DNA from: JACVRX01 sp963819885
Lineage (GTDB): Bacteria; Actinomycetota; Actinomycetes; Jiangellales; Jiangellaceae
Reading direction: 5' to 3'
DNA length: 64,000 bases
Assembly: GCA_963819885.1 (NCBI GenBank)
Contig: CAWFXV010000003.1
Coordinates: 1-64,000, forward strand
Of the stretch, positions 34,723 through 42,802 are shown one piece after another. The stretch's first letter is position 1; every line of letters begins with the position of its first letter. A program made the position numbers and the translations under genes. The notes beneath the pieces are model-generated. The model was not told where the DNA came from. It did no database searches and worked only from the letters and a program-made list of their open reading frames with translations.

Positions 34723-36030
34723 GTGACCAGCTTCTGGTGCGAGCACGCCTGGCTCCCTGACGGAGTCTCGAGACGGGTGCGCGTGACAGCCGACGATGGG
34801 GGCGTCGTGACCGCCATCGACGTCGCCGTGGATGCGCAGCCGAACGACATACGTCTGGACGGCGTCGTCCTGCCGGGTTTCGCCAATGCCCACTCCCACG
34901 CCTTCCATCGAGCGCTGCGAGGTCGAACGCATGCCGGCGGCGGGACTTTCTGGACGTGGCGAGAGCGGATGTACGAGGTCGCCGCAGGGCTCGATCCCGA
35001 CTCGTACCGCCGGCTCGCGACCGCGGTCTACGCCGAGATGGCGCTGGCCGGCGTGTCCTGCGTCGGTGAATTCCACTACCTCCACCACGGTCCAGGCGGT
35101 ATTTCCTACGACAGTCCCAACGCGATGGGAGATGCCCTCCGGGAAGCCGCACGGGCGGCCGGCATCCGGCTCACCCTTCTCGACACCTGCTATCTGGCGG
35201 GTGGGATCGGCGAACCGCTCGACGAGACGCAACTCCGGTTCGGCGACGGCGACGCGGGCCGGTGGGCCGAACGCGTCGCTGCCCTCGTACCCGACCCCAA
35301 CTGCAAGATCGGTGCGGCGATCCATTCGGTCCGTGCCGTGCCCGCCGACCAGATTCCTACGGTCGTGTCGGCAGCCGGAAGCCGTCCTCTCCACGTGCAC
35401 CTCTCCGAGCAGCCGGCCGAGAACGAGCAGTGTGTCCACGCGTACGGCATGACTCCGACGCAGCTGCTCCTCGACCGAGGCGTCCTGAATCCGACGACCA
35501 CTGCGGTGCATGCCACTCACCTGACTCGGCGGGACATCGACCTGCTCGGCCGGGCTCGCACGACCGCCTGCTTCTGTCCGACGACCGAGCGGGACCTCGC
35601 CGACGGGATCGGTCCCGCTCGCGCCCTCCGCGACGCCGGTTGCCCGATCGCCCTCGGTTCGGACCAGCACGCCGTCCTCGACCTGATCGAGGAGGCGCGG
35701 GCGCTGGAGATGCACGAGCGGCTGGCCAGTCGCGAGCGCGGGCGATTCACTCCAGTCGAACTGGTCGCTGCGCTGACCGAGGCGGGCCACGCCGCCCTCG
35801 GCTGGCCGGAAGCCGGCCGCATCGCCATCGGGTTGCTGTGCGACCTGGTAGCGGTTCGGCTGGACAGTCCGCGTACGGCCGGCGTCGATGCGGCTCAGGT
35901 CGTCCTCGCCGCGACGGCGGCCGACGTCGACCATGTCGTCGTCGGTGGCCGTACCGTCGTCAGCGAGGGCCGGCACCTGCTGGGCGACGTCGGCTCTTTG
36001 CTGACCGATGCGCTCGCCCGGATCCGTTGA
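34723..36030 (+). CDS. hutF: Formimidoylglutamate deiminase
   Basis: An amidohydrolase-superfamily enzyme of 435 residues that converts N-formimino-L-glutamate to N-formyl-L-glutamate and ammonia. The metal site begins with FANAHSHAFHRALRGRTH (His 57 and 59), continues with the histidines in PLHVHLSEQPAENEQ and HATHLT, and ends with the aspartate in LGSDQHAVLD. SFHRALRG-type and SEQ motifs separate HutF from chlorohydrolases. GTG 34723 is chosen as start because GGAGGAG lies eight bases upstream; the frame is open to ATG 34702. Its presence means histidine is degraded by the two-step formyl route rather than directly by formiminoglutamase. Confidence 0.92.
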   Translation: MTSFWCEHAWLPDGVSRRVRVTADDGGVVTAIDVAVDAQPNDIRLDGVVLPGFANAHSHAFHRALRGRTHAGGGTFWTWRERMYEVAAGLDPDSYRRLATAVYAEMALAGVSCVGEFHYLHHGPGGISYDSPNAMGDALREAARAAGIRLTLLDTCYLAGGIGEPLDETQLRFGDGDAGRWAERVAALVPDPNCKIGAAIHSVRAVPADQIPTVVSAAGSRPLHVHLSEQPAENEQCVHAYGMTPTQLLLDRGVLNPTTTAVHATHLTRRDIDLLGRARTTACFCPTTERDLADGIGPARALRDAGCPIALGSDQHAVLDLIEEARALEMHERLASRERGRFTPVELVAALTEAGHAALGWPEAGRIAIGLLCDLVAVRLDSPRTAGVDAAQVVLAATAADVDHVVVGGRTVVSEGRHLLGDVGSLLTDALARIR

Positions 36031-36116
36031 TCTTGGCGATGTGGTCGTGCGGTGACCGATTTGCCCGACACTTCGCCGTGATCGACGAGGGGGAGGGAGC
36101 GGGACAAGGCCGAGCC

Positions 36117-38360
36117 TCAGCCGCGGTCGAGCGCGGCTAGCCGTCGCAGCGGCCGTGGCAACCACCAGTTCCGCTCGCCCAACAGGCTCATGGCTGCGGG
36201 CAGCAGGACCGCGCGGACGATGGTCGCGTCGATCAGGATAGCTGCGGCCAGGCCCACCCCCATCTGCTTGAACTCCAGAGCCGAGAGCGTGGCGAAGATG
36301 GAGAAGACCGCGACCATCACCAGCGCAGCGCTGGTCACCACTCCCGCGGACGAGGTGATCCCGTGCGCGATCGCATCGCGCGTCGACATCCCCTGGCGTC
36401 GTCCCTCGTTGATCCGGCTGACCACGAACACGTGGTAGTCCATCGACAGCCCGAACAGGATCACGAACAGGAACAGCGGCAACCAGGTCACGACCGCGCC
36501 GTTGGAGGAGAAGTCGAGCACACCTTCCGCCCAGCCGTTCTGGAACACCAGCACCAGCAGCCCGTACGCAGCGGCCACCGACAGCAGGTTCAGCGCGGCG
36601 GCGGTCAGCGCGATCGTCAGCGACCGGAACGAGATCACCAGCACGATGACGGTCAGCAGGAGAACGAACCCGATCACCAGCGGCAGCCGATCCCAGATCT
36701 CGTCGCGGAAGTCGATGTCCCAGGCGATCTCGCCGGTCACACCGGCCTGCGCGCCCGGCACGGCACCCAGTGTCTCGGGCACCATCTCCCGCAACGTCTC
36801 CAGCGAACCCCGGCCCTGCGGGTCATCGACCTCGGCGGACACCGGCACGCTGAGACGAGCGACATCGCCACCCGCCGCGTACTCGACCTCCGGGACGGTT
36901 CCGTCAACCGCGAAGAACGGATCCGAATCGGCGCGTTCGGCGAGCTGCCCGACGGCCGCATCGACCGCGGCGACATCTAGCGCCGTTCCGTCCTGTGACC
37001 AGACGGCGACGGTGTGGCTGGTGCCCTCGGACGGGTACGCGTCGCTGATCCGCTGATAGGTCTGCACTTGCGGGATCGAGGTCGGCATGTCGTCCAATCC
37101 CGGGTTGGACAGGGTCATGCCCAGGGCGGGGACGGCCAGAGCGGCAAGCGATGCGGTACCGACGGCTAGCGCGATACCCGGCCGGCGCAGCACCGGACGC
37201 AGTACCGCGGGCCAGAGCCGCGATCCGCCCGAGCGCCGCTGCAGGCGCCAGAGCAGCGGGACGCGAGGGCGGTCCACCCAACGGCCGAGGATCGACAGCA
37301 GCGCTGGCAGCACGGTCACCGAGCCGAGGACGGCGACGGCCACCACGAGGATCGTTCCCATCGCGAACGCAGAGAAGATCGAGAACCCGGCGAGGAACAT
37401 GCCGGCCATGGCAACCATCACGGTGAGGCCGGATACGACAACCGCACGTCCGGACGTCGCTGCCGTCACGGCGATCGCATGGTCGACCGAGTTGCCCTTC
37501 GCGCGTTCCTCGCGGTCCCGGCGGATATAGAACAAGGAGTAGTCCACGCCGACGGCCATGCCGACGAGCAGGACGACAGAGCTCAGCAAGTCGTTGGTCG
37601 GCACCAGGTAGGACGCGAACGCCGACAGGCCCACCGCGGCCCCGACGGACGAAAGCGCCAGCAGGATCGGCACTCCCGCGGCGATGAGAGCGCCGAACAC
37701 GACCAGCAGAATGATCAATGTCACTGGGATGGAGATGAATTCTGCCTTCGCGAAGTCGTCCTCGTAGACCTGGTCGAGCGCGGCGCCCATCGTGGAATCG
37801 CCAACTTGGCCGATCCGTAGGTCGGGATGGTCGGCTGCGGCATCGTCGACGACGTCCTGCACGGTCAGCGCCGCCTCGTCCACGGCTGCAGAGCGCTGAT
37901 CATCGGTGCCGGTTCCCCCGTCGAGAGCTGCCTGAATCAACAACGACGTCCCGTCCGTTGACGGAATTGGCTCTCCGACATCCACGACTCCGGTCAGGCC
38001 GCGCAGCTCGTCGCTGAGCTCAGCCGCGACGTCGGTCGCTGCGGTGTCGATCGGCTCGCCGGCCGCGTCCTGGATGAGCACAGATTCCGTCGGGACCTCA
38101 CCGAAGTCGGCGTCCATGAGCGCGCGGTCTGCTCCAGCCGACGCTCCGATCGTCTCCTCCGCCTCGTCACTTTCTTGCGCCGTGATCGAACCGCCGCCGA
38201 CGATCGCTGCCGCGACAAAGGCGATCCACAGGACCAACGCCCACCACCGATGCCGGGCACTCCACGTCGCGATGGCGACGACGGGCCCGCGCGGCGGGGG
38301 AGCCGGCGAGGTGCGCGGTTGTTCCGGTCGGGTGGCGACGTCGGTCGGTGCGGCGGTCAT
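36117..38360 (-). CDS. MmpL / RND-type membrane transporter
   Basis: A 747-residue MMPL-family protein with the RND layout. There is one helix near the N-terminus (WWALVLWIAFVAAAIVGGG), a large extracytoplasmic loop, a block of five helices containing VGMAVGVDYSLFYIRRDREERAKG, then a second loop and five more helices with FGLSMDYHVFVVSRINEG. The two aspartate-tyrosine motifs GVDYSLF and SMDYHVF are the proton-relay signatures of MmpL exporters. Such proteins export lipids or small hydrophobic molecules. No regulator or partner is adjacent. The frame is intact over 2.2 kb. Its promoter lies in 38361-38500. Confidence 0.92.
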   Translation of the reverse strand: MTAAPTDVATRPEQPRTSPAPPPRGPVVAIATWSARHRWWALVLWIAFVAAAIVGGGSITAQESDEAEETIGASAGADRALMDADFGEVPTESVLIQDAAGEPIDTAATDVAAELSDELRGLTGVVDVGEPIPSTDGTSLLIQAALDGGTGTDDQRSAAVDEAALTVQDVVDDAAADHPDLRIGQVGDSTMGAALDQVYEDDFAKAEFISIPVTLIILLVVFGALIAAGVPILLALSSVGAAVGLSAFASYLVPTNDLLSSVVLLVGMAVGVDYSLFYIRRDREERAKGNSVDHAIAVTAATSGRAVVVSGLTVMVAMAGMFLAGFSIFSAFAMGTILVVAVAVLGSVTVLPALLSILGRWVDRPRVPLLWRLQRRSGGSRLWPAVLRPVLRRPGIALAVGTASLAALAVPALGMTLSNPGLDDMPTSIPQVQTYQRISDAYPSEGTSHTVAVWSQDGTALDVAAVDAAVGQLAERADSDPFFAVDGTVPEVEYAAGGDVARLSVPVSAEVDDPQGRGSLETLREMVPETLGAVPGAQAGVTGEIAWDIDFRDEIWDRLPLVIGFVLLLTVIVLVISFRSLTIALTAAALNLLSVAAAYGLLVLVFQNGWAEGVLDFSSNGAVVTWLPLFLFVILFGLSMDYHVFVVSRINEGRRQGMSTRDAIAHGITSSAGVVTSAALVMVAVFSIFATLSALEFKQMGVGLAAAILIDATIVRAVLLPAAMSLLGERNWWLPRPLRRLAALDRG

Positions 38361-38503
38361 GGGATCTCCCCGGCAGGCTCAGCAGTGGTCTGGCCACAGC
38401 GTCGTCGCCCTGCGCCGCGAGCACAGTCGGGAATGATCCGGAAATCGGCCTCAGGGGTAACCCCTTGACTCCCTAGGGATCGGATGGCTCCGGTCTCGGC
38501 AAC

Positions 38504-38521
38504 GGTGCCACCGGTGGTACC
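38504..38521. promoter_or_regulatory. Palindromic operator and -10 region of vapBC
   Basis: GGTGCCACCGGTGGTACC is an 18-nt palindrome with one mismatched pair. It overlaps a TACCAT -10-like hexamer (38518-38523) placed so that transcription would begin at or just before the vapB ATG at 38530. This is the expected position for autorepression by a VapBC complex, probably on a leaderless transcript. Confidence 0.6.
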
Positions 38522-38529
38522 ATACCCGG

Positions 38530-38745
38530 ATGGAGAAGACGACGGTCTACCTGCCCGGCGAACTCAAGGACGCCGTGAAGAGCGCGGCACGTCGCCGCCG
38601 TGTGTCGGAGGCAACAGTGATCCGGGACGCCATTCGGGCGGCCGTCGCCCCGGACCGGCCACGACCTCGACCGGGGCTGTTCGCGAGCAAGGCTCCGATG
38701 GGCGAGCGCGTCGATGAGTTGCTGGCCGGGTTCGGCGAGCGGTGA
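38530..38745 (+). CDS. VapB-type antitoxin
   Basis: A 71-residue ribbon-helix-helix protein. KTTVYLPGELKDAVKSAARRRRVSEATVIRDAI is the DNA-binding domain and binds the palindrome just upstream by inference. The C-terminal part (GLFASKAPMGERVDELLAGFGER) is the toxin-wrapping tail typical of VapB. The stop overlaps the GTG start of vapC by four bases, so the pair is translationally coupled. Confidence 0.88.
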   Translation: MEKTTVYLPGELKDAVKSAARRRRVSEATVIRDAIRAAVAPDRPRPRPGLFASKAPMGERVDELLAGFGER

Positions 38746-39149
38746 TCGTCGACACGAGCGCCTTGCTGGCATTCTTCGACCGAACCGAGCCTCGTCACGA
38801 CTCAACCGTCATGGCGATGACCTCCGAGCGCGGACCCCTGGTGGTATCGCCGTATGTATTCGCCGAACTGGATTACCTGGTCGCAACACGCCTCGGCGTC
38901 GACACCGAGGTGGCCGTTCTGCGCGAGCTGGCCGGTGGCGCGTGGGAGCTTGCATCGCTGGACAACGACGACGCCTTACGCGCGGCCTCGGTCATCGAGA
39001 AGTACCCGGATCAGGCGATCGGTTTGGCAGACGCGTCGATCGTCGTTCTCGCCGACCGCTATGGAACCCGACGGATTGCCACGCTCGACCGCCGTCACTT
39101 TGGCGTGCTCCGGCCACTGCAGGGCGGACGCTTCACCATCGTGCCGTGA
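38742..39149 (+). CDS. VapC-type PIN-domain toxin
   Basis: A 135-residue PIN-domain ribonuclease. The acidic metal-binding residues are at D4 in MIVDTSALLAFFD, the glutamate in VSPYVFAELDYLV, the aspartate in GLADASIVVLADRYG, and the aspartate near RIATLDRRHFG. VapC toxins cleave specific RNAs, often tRNAs, when VapB is degraded. GTG 38742 is the start and overlaps vapB. The gene ends 23 nt before hutI. Confidence 0.9.
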   Translation: MIVDTSALLAFFDRTEPRHDSTVMAMTSERGPLVVSPYVFAELDYLVATRLGVDTEVAVLRELAGGAWELASLDNDDALRAASVIEKYPDQAIGLADASIVVLADRYGTRRIATLDRRHFGVLRPLQGGRFTIVP

Positions 39150-39172
39150 GTGTCCAGCCTTACGGTAGGGCC

Positions 39173-40370
39173 GTGTCGACGACCCTCGTGGGCAACATCG
39201 GGCTGCTCCTCACCGGTTCGACCGATTACGGTGACGGATCACCGCTCGGTGAGATGGCCGATGCTGCGCTGGTGTTCGGCGACGACGGCCGGGTGGCGTG
39301 GGTCGGAGCAAACCGGCGTGCCCCGGCTGCCGACTCTTGGGTCGACGCCGGGGGACGATGTGTGCTGCCGGGTTTCGTCGACAGCCATTCCCATCTGGTC
39401 TTCGCGGGCGACCGAGCGGCGGAGTTCGACGCCCGGATGGCCGGGCGCCGGTACGAAGCGGGCGGTATCCGGACGACTGTTGCCGCCACACGCGCGGCCT
39501 CGGACGAGGACGCTCGCCGACAACCTGGCCCGGCTCGTCGCAGAGATGCGCCGGCAAGGCACGACGACCGTGGAGATCAAGAGCGGCTACGGATTGACGG
39601 TTCGGGACGAGGCCCGCGCGTTGGCGCTGGCGAAGTCTCACGACGGACGAGACGACCTACCTGGGCGCGCACGTCGTGCCCGTCAGAGTATGCCGACGAT
39701 ACAGGCGGCGTACGTCAAGCTCGTCACCGGGGAGATGCTCGATGCCTGCGCGCCGCACGCCCGCTGGGTCGACGTCTTCTGCGAGCGAGGGCGCCTTCGA
39801 TGCTGATGCCGCGCGCGCGGTCCTCACCGCAGGGATGGAGCCGAGGTCTGCAGGCGCGAGTCCACGCCAACCAGCTCGGGGAGGGCCCGGGCGTGCAGCT
39901 GGCCTGCGAGCTCGGTGCCGCCAGCGCGGACCACTGCACGTTTCTGACCGATGCGGACGTCGACGCGTTGGCGGCGTCGGGAACTGTCGTCGACGCTGCT
40001 ACCCGGCGTCGAGTTCTCGACCCGATCTCCGTACCCCGACGCCCGCCGACTGCTCGGCGCCGGGGTCACGGTCGCGCTCGCGACCGACTGCAATCCCGGC
40101 TCGTGCTTCACCTCGTCGATGCCGTTCTGCATCGCGTTGGCAGTTCGCGAGATGCGGATGACCCCGGCCGAGGCCGTGTGGTCAGCGACCGTCGGTGGTG
40201 CGGCCGCGCTACGCCGAGCCGACGTCGGGCGCCTGGTCCCCGGTGCGCGAGCCGACTTTGTCGTTCTCGACGCACCGTCGTATGTGCACCTGGCGTACCG
40301 CCCTGGCGTCCCGTTGGTCACCGAGACCCGGCAGGGCGGTCGACCCTCGAGCACACCCCGTCTTCGCTGA
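39173..40370 (+). pseudogene. hutI: Imidazolonepropionase, multiply frameshifted
   Basis: The enzyme would open the imidazolone ring to give N-formimino-L-glutamate. The family sequence is present end to end but in changing frames. First comes LVGNIGLLLTGSTDYG to FVDSHSHLVFAGDRAAEFDARMAG. Then come ADNLARLVAEMRRQGTTTVE, DETTYLGAHVVP, MLDACAPHARWVDVFCERG, and GAFDADAARAVLTAG. QARVHANQLGEGPGVQLACE and TLLPGVEFSTRSPYPDARRL with ALATDCNPGSCFTSSMPF complete it. Frames change near 39510, 39640, 39690, 39790, 39840 and 39990. GTG 39173 is the start. Metal-binding histidines are conserved. Either histidine use is broken in this strain or the region is poorly sequenced. Confidence 0.85.
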
Positions 40371-40546
40371 ATAACTCCGCGTTTGGGGCCGGGTTATCGG
40401 CCCGCTGAGAAGGGCAACTTCGCGAAGGTCCGCCCCGTAGTAGGCCGCTTGTCGTCGCCCTAGGGCAGGGGAAGCTACCGGCTTTCTCCACGTCTCCCGG
40501 CTCGGACGGCGTGGTAAACCCTCCAGTCGCGCAGGAGTATTCGCGG
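40371..40546. other. Intergenic between hutI and oxidase relic
   Basis: I see no gene, RNA or clear hairpin here. The convergent hutI and oxidase relics end on either side. Confidence 0.4.
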
Positions 40547-41242
40547 TCACCGTTCGGGTCGGATGTTCTGGTTGAGATGGAAGACGTTGTCCGGGTCGTA
40601 ACGCCGTTTGAGCATGGCGAGACGGGCGAGCTTGCCGGCCGGGTATGCCCGGCGCACACCGGTTTCCCCCTCGTCGGCGAGCACGTTGACGTAGACGCCG
40701 CTCGCGAAAGAGCTCGACGGCGGCGCCGAACCGGCGGGCCGCCCCGACGCGCTGGTCGTCCTCGGCCGGGTCGGTCCAGCCGGTGAGCGGCCGACGAACT
40801 CCACCAACGTGCTGCGGTGGCTGAACGCGCTGTACGTTATCGAAGACGTTGCGGCGATCGCGGCGCCATAAGCCTTGCAGGGATCCGTTCGGTAGTCGCA
40901 TCCGGTCTGCGCCAGGATCGGAGTTCCCCCTAGGGACAAGAATGCGTCGATGAGCGGCGTCAGAGAGTTCGGACAGGAAGTGACCCTTGAAATACCGTCG
41001 CAGACGCGGCCTGGGCGGTGCGCGGACTCGTCGTCCATGGTCTGCAGCCGCAGATAGCAGACAACTCCTCCAGCCCGCTCGGCCAGCGGCGGGCCGAGGC
41101 TGGCGACAATCGGCAGCATCTGGCGGCCTTCATCTGGATCGCCCACCCAGACGAAGCCCAGGCTCGCCAGCGTCCGGTTCCGCAGCTGTGGCTGCATGAC
41201 CGCCACGCAGCGGGCGGAGCGGGTGACGTCGAGCAAAGTCAA
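40547..41242 (-). pseudogene. C-terminal relic of a BBE-type FAD oxidase
   Basis: The frame preserves RTLASLGFVWVGDPDEGRQM, AFSHRSTLVEFVG, SSFASGVYVNVLADEGETGV and YDPDNVFHLNQNIRPER, all collinear with the oxidase behind hutU at 27049-28465. The whole FAD-binding N-terminal half is missing, and part of the middle (about 40700-40770) is out of frame. It is a dead paralogue. Its position next to hutI mirrors that of the better-preserved copy next to hutU. Confidence 0.8.
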
Positions 41243-41270
41243 TGGCGGCTGATCATCTGAACTCCGTCCA

Positions 41271-41846
41271 CTACGGGCGGTAGGTCGCGATCAGGACGCC
41301 GGTCGTCGTCGTCACGCTGTCGACGAGGTGAAGGGTGCTGAAGGCACCGTCGGGAAAGAGCCGGCGACCCGAACCCAGGATGAGGGGGTGGATCATCAGC
41401 AGGTACTCGTCGATGAGCTGCCGGCGGATCAGCGTCTGAGCGAGCTCTCCGCTGCCCATCACGCCGATATCCGGGCCCGGCTGCTTCTTGAGCTCCTTGA
41501 CGGTCTCGGCGGCATCGCCTTTGAGCAGGATGGAGTTGCTCCAGGGAAGCGGCTCGGTGAGCGTCCTCGAGACGACGTACTTCTCCGCGTTGTTGAGGAC
41601 GTCGGTGTACGGATTGTCCTTCTGGTCGGGCCAGAAGCCGTAGAAGTCCGCATAGGTTCGCCGGCCGAAGAGCAGCGATCCATCCCGGGCCATTCCCTCC
41701 GCCATCGCCTTCCCCATGACCTCGTCGTTGTCGGGAATCGCCCAACCGCCGTGCGCAAACCCACCCCGGGTGTCCTCGTCGGGCCGGCCGGGAGCTTGCA
41801 TGACGCCATCTAGGGTCAGGTGCTCAATGACCGCAAGCTTTCTCAT
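41271..41846 (-). CDS. RibD C-terminal / dihydrofolate-reductase-like protein
   Basis: A 191-residue RibD-C family protein. RKLAVIEHLTLDGVMQAPGRPDEDTRGGF opens the fold. DGSLLFGRRTYADFYGFWP, TLTEPLPWSNSILLKGD, PDIGVMGSGELAQTLIRRQLIDEY and HPLILGSGRRLFPDG follow in family order. It is a probable NADPH-dependent reductase with unknown substrate. It lies 160 nt downstream of the TipA-like regulator on the same strand, so possible co-transcription cannot be excluded, though the gap is large. Confidence 0.88.
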   Translation of the reverse strand: MRKLAVIEHLTLDGVMQAPGRPDEDTRGGFAHGGWAIPDNDEVMGKAMAEGMARDGSLLFGRRTYADFYGFWPDQKDNPYTDVLNNAEKYVVSRTLTEPLPWSNSILLKGDAAETVKELKKQPGPDIGVMGSGELAQTLIRRQLIDEYLLMIHPLILGSGRRLFPDGAFSTLHLVDSVTTTTGVLIATYRP

Positions 41847-42008
41847 CCATCGCTCCTTTCGTCAGACGCGCCGGGCGCTGCGCCGGCGTCTCCTCTGCTC
41901 TGCAGGTTCTCCCACATCGGTGAACTGCTCGATACATCGTCACGGATCTGATGTCAGCGGGTCTTGAACGATTGCTCACCGGTGCGGGTCCGCAAGGTGC
42001 GGCGACGG

Positions 42009-42752
42009 TCACCCAAGGTTCCGGTCGGCATAGACCTTCATCGCGTCTCGAACGAGCGCTGCGGTGCCCTCACCGTGCTGGTCGTAGTTCGCCATGAAGC
42101 GCGCGTCGGTGACGTACATCTCGCCGAGGCCGACGAGGTATTCCCGGGTCGGCGCCGATGTGATCGACAGCCAGTCGACCTGACGTGCGGTGATGGCTTG
42201 TACCTGTTCGCTTTCGGGTGCCAGCCCAGCGCGCTGCGCTCGGCCGTAGTCCGCAGCGATCTCGCGCTGCTGGCGCTGGAAGGCTGCCCTGTCTTCGGCG
42301 GACAACGATCGCCACCAGCGGTCACCTGCCTCGTAGGCCTCCCTTCCCCACCGCTCGGTGACTTCCTGCTCGTACTGGGTGTGATCGAAGCCGTCGAACG
42401 CCTCGGCTGGCATCAGTTGCTCACCTCTCTCGATCTTGTGCAAGGTTCCCTTTATCGATTGGATCTGCCGCCCGATGCGTTCGCGCTCGGCCTCCAGCAG
42501 GTCCAAGTGGGTGCGCAGGGCAGCTACGGTGTCCCGCCCACCCTCGAGGACCTGTGCGATTGCCGGCAGGCCGAGGCCCAGCTCCCGCAGCAGCAGGATC
42601 TGCTGCAACCGCACCAGAGAATTCTGGTCGTAATAGCGGTAACCGTTTCCACCGGTCCGGCTGGGCTCGAGCAATCCCAGCTGACCGTAGTGGCGCAGGG
42701 TGCGGCTCGTCGTGCCGGCCGCCCGCGCGATCTCCTGAATCGACCACTCCAC
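42009..42752 (-). CDS. MerR-family regulator with TipAS drug-binding domain
   Basis: A 247-residue transcriptional activator-type protein. Residues 1-70 are a MerR winged helix (WSIQEIARAAGTTSRTLRHYGQLGLLEP), residues 75-112 form the dimerising coiled coil, and the C-terminal part is a TipAS domain (FDGFDHTQYEQEVTERWG, then LGEMYVTDARFMANYDQHG). In TipAL of Streptomyces this domain captures thiopeptide antibiotics; relatives bind other drugs. Here the cysteine just before LGEMYV, which bonds thiostrepton in TipAL, is replaced by glycine, and its neighbouring cysteine is also absent, so binding would be non-covalent. The gene starts at GTG 42752 and diverges from an L11 paralogue across a 50-nt gap holding a MerR-type promoter. 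Confidence 0.9.
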   Translation of the reverse strand: MEWSIQEIARAAGTTSRTLRHYGQLGLLEPSRTGGNGYRYYDQNSLVRLQQILLLRELGLGLPAIAQVLEGGRDTVAALRTHLDLLEAERERIGRQIQSIKGTLHKIERGEQLMPAEAFDGFDHTQYEQEVTERWGREAYEAGDRWWRSLSAEDRAAFQRQQREIAADYGRAQRAGLAPESEQVQAITARQVDWLSITSAPTREYLVGLGEMYVTDARFMANYDQHGEGTAALVRDAMKVYADRNLG

Positions 42753-42762
42753 CGATATCGCC

Positions 42763-42793
42763 TTGACCTTGACGCAACGTCAAGATTTAGCCT
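42763..42793 (+). promoter_or_regulatory. MerR-type promoter and operator for the L11 paralogue
   Basis: A -35 hexamer TTGACC (42763-42768) and a -10 hexamer TAGCCT (42788-42793) are separated by 19 nt, the elongated spacer typical of MerR-activated promoters. Inside the spacer lies the dyad CTTGAC-GCAAC-GTCAAG (42768-42784). Transcription would start at about 42800-42803, at the ATG of the L11 gene, giving a leaderless mRNA. The assignment rests on spacing and symmetry. Confidence 0.65.
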
Positions 42794-42802
42794 ACCAGAA
42801 TC

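Noticed and set aside
34477..36165. Minus-strand frame of 562 codons opposite hutF
   Set aside because: It is a shadow of hutF and of the GPP34 3' end, with composition typical of antisense reading.
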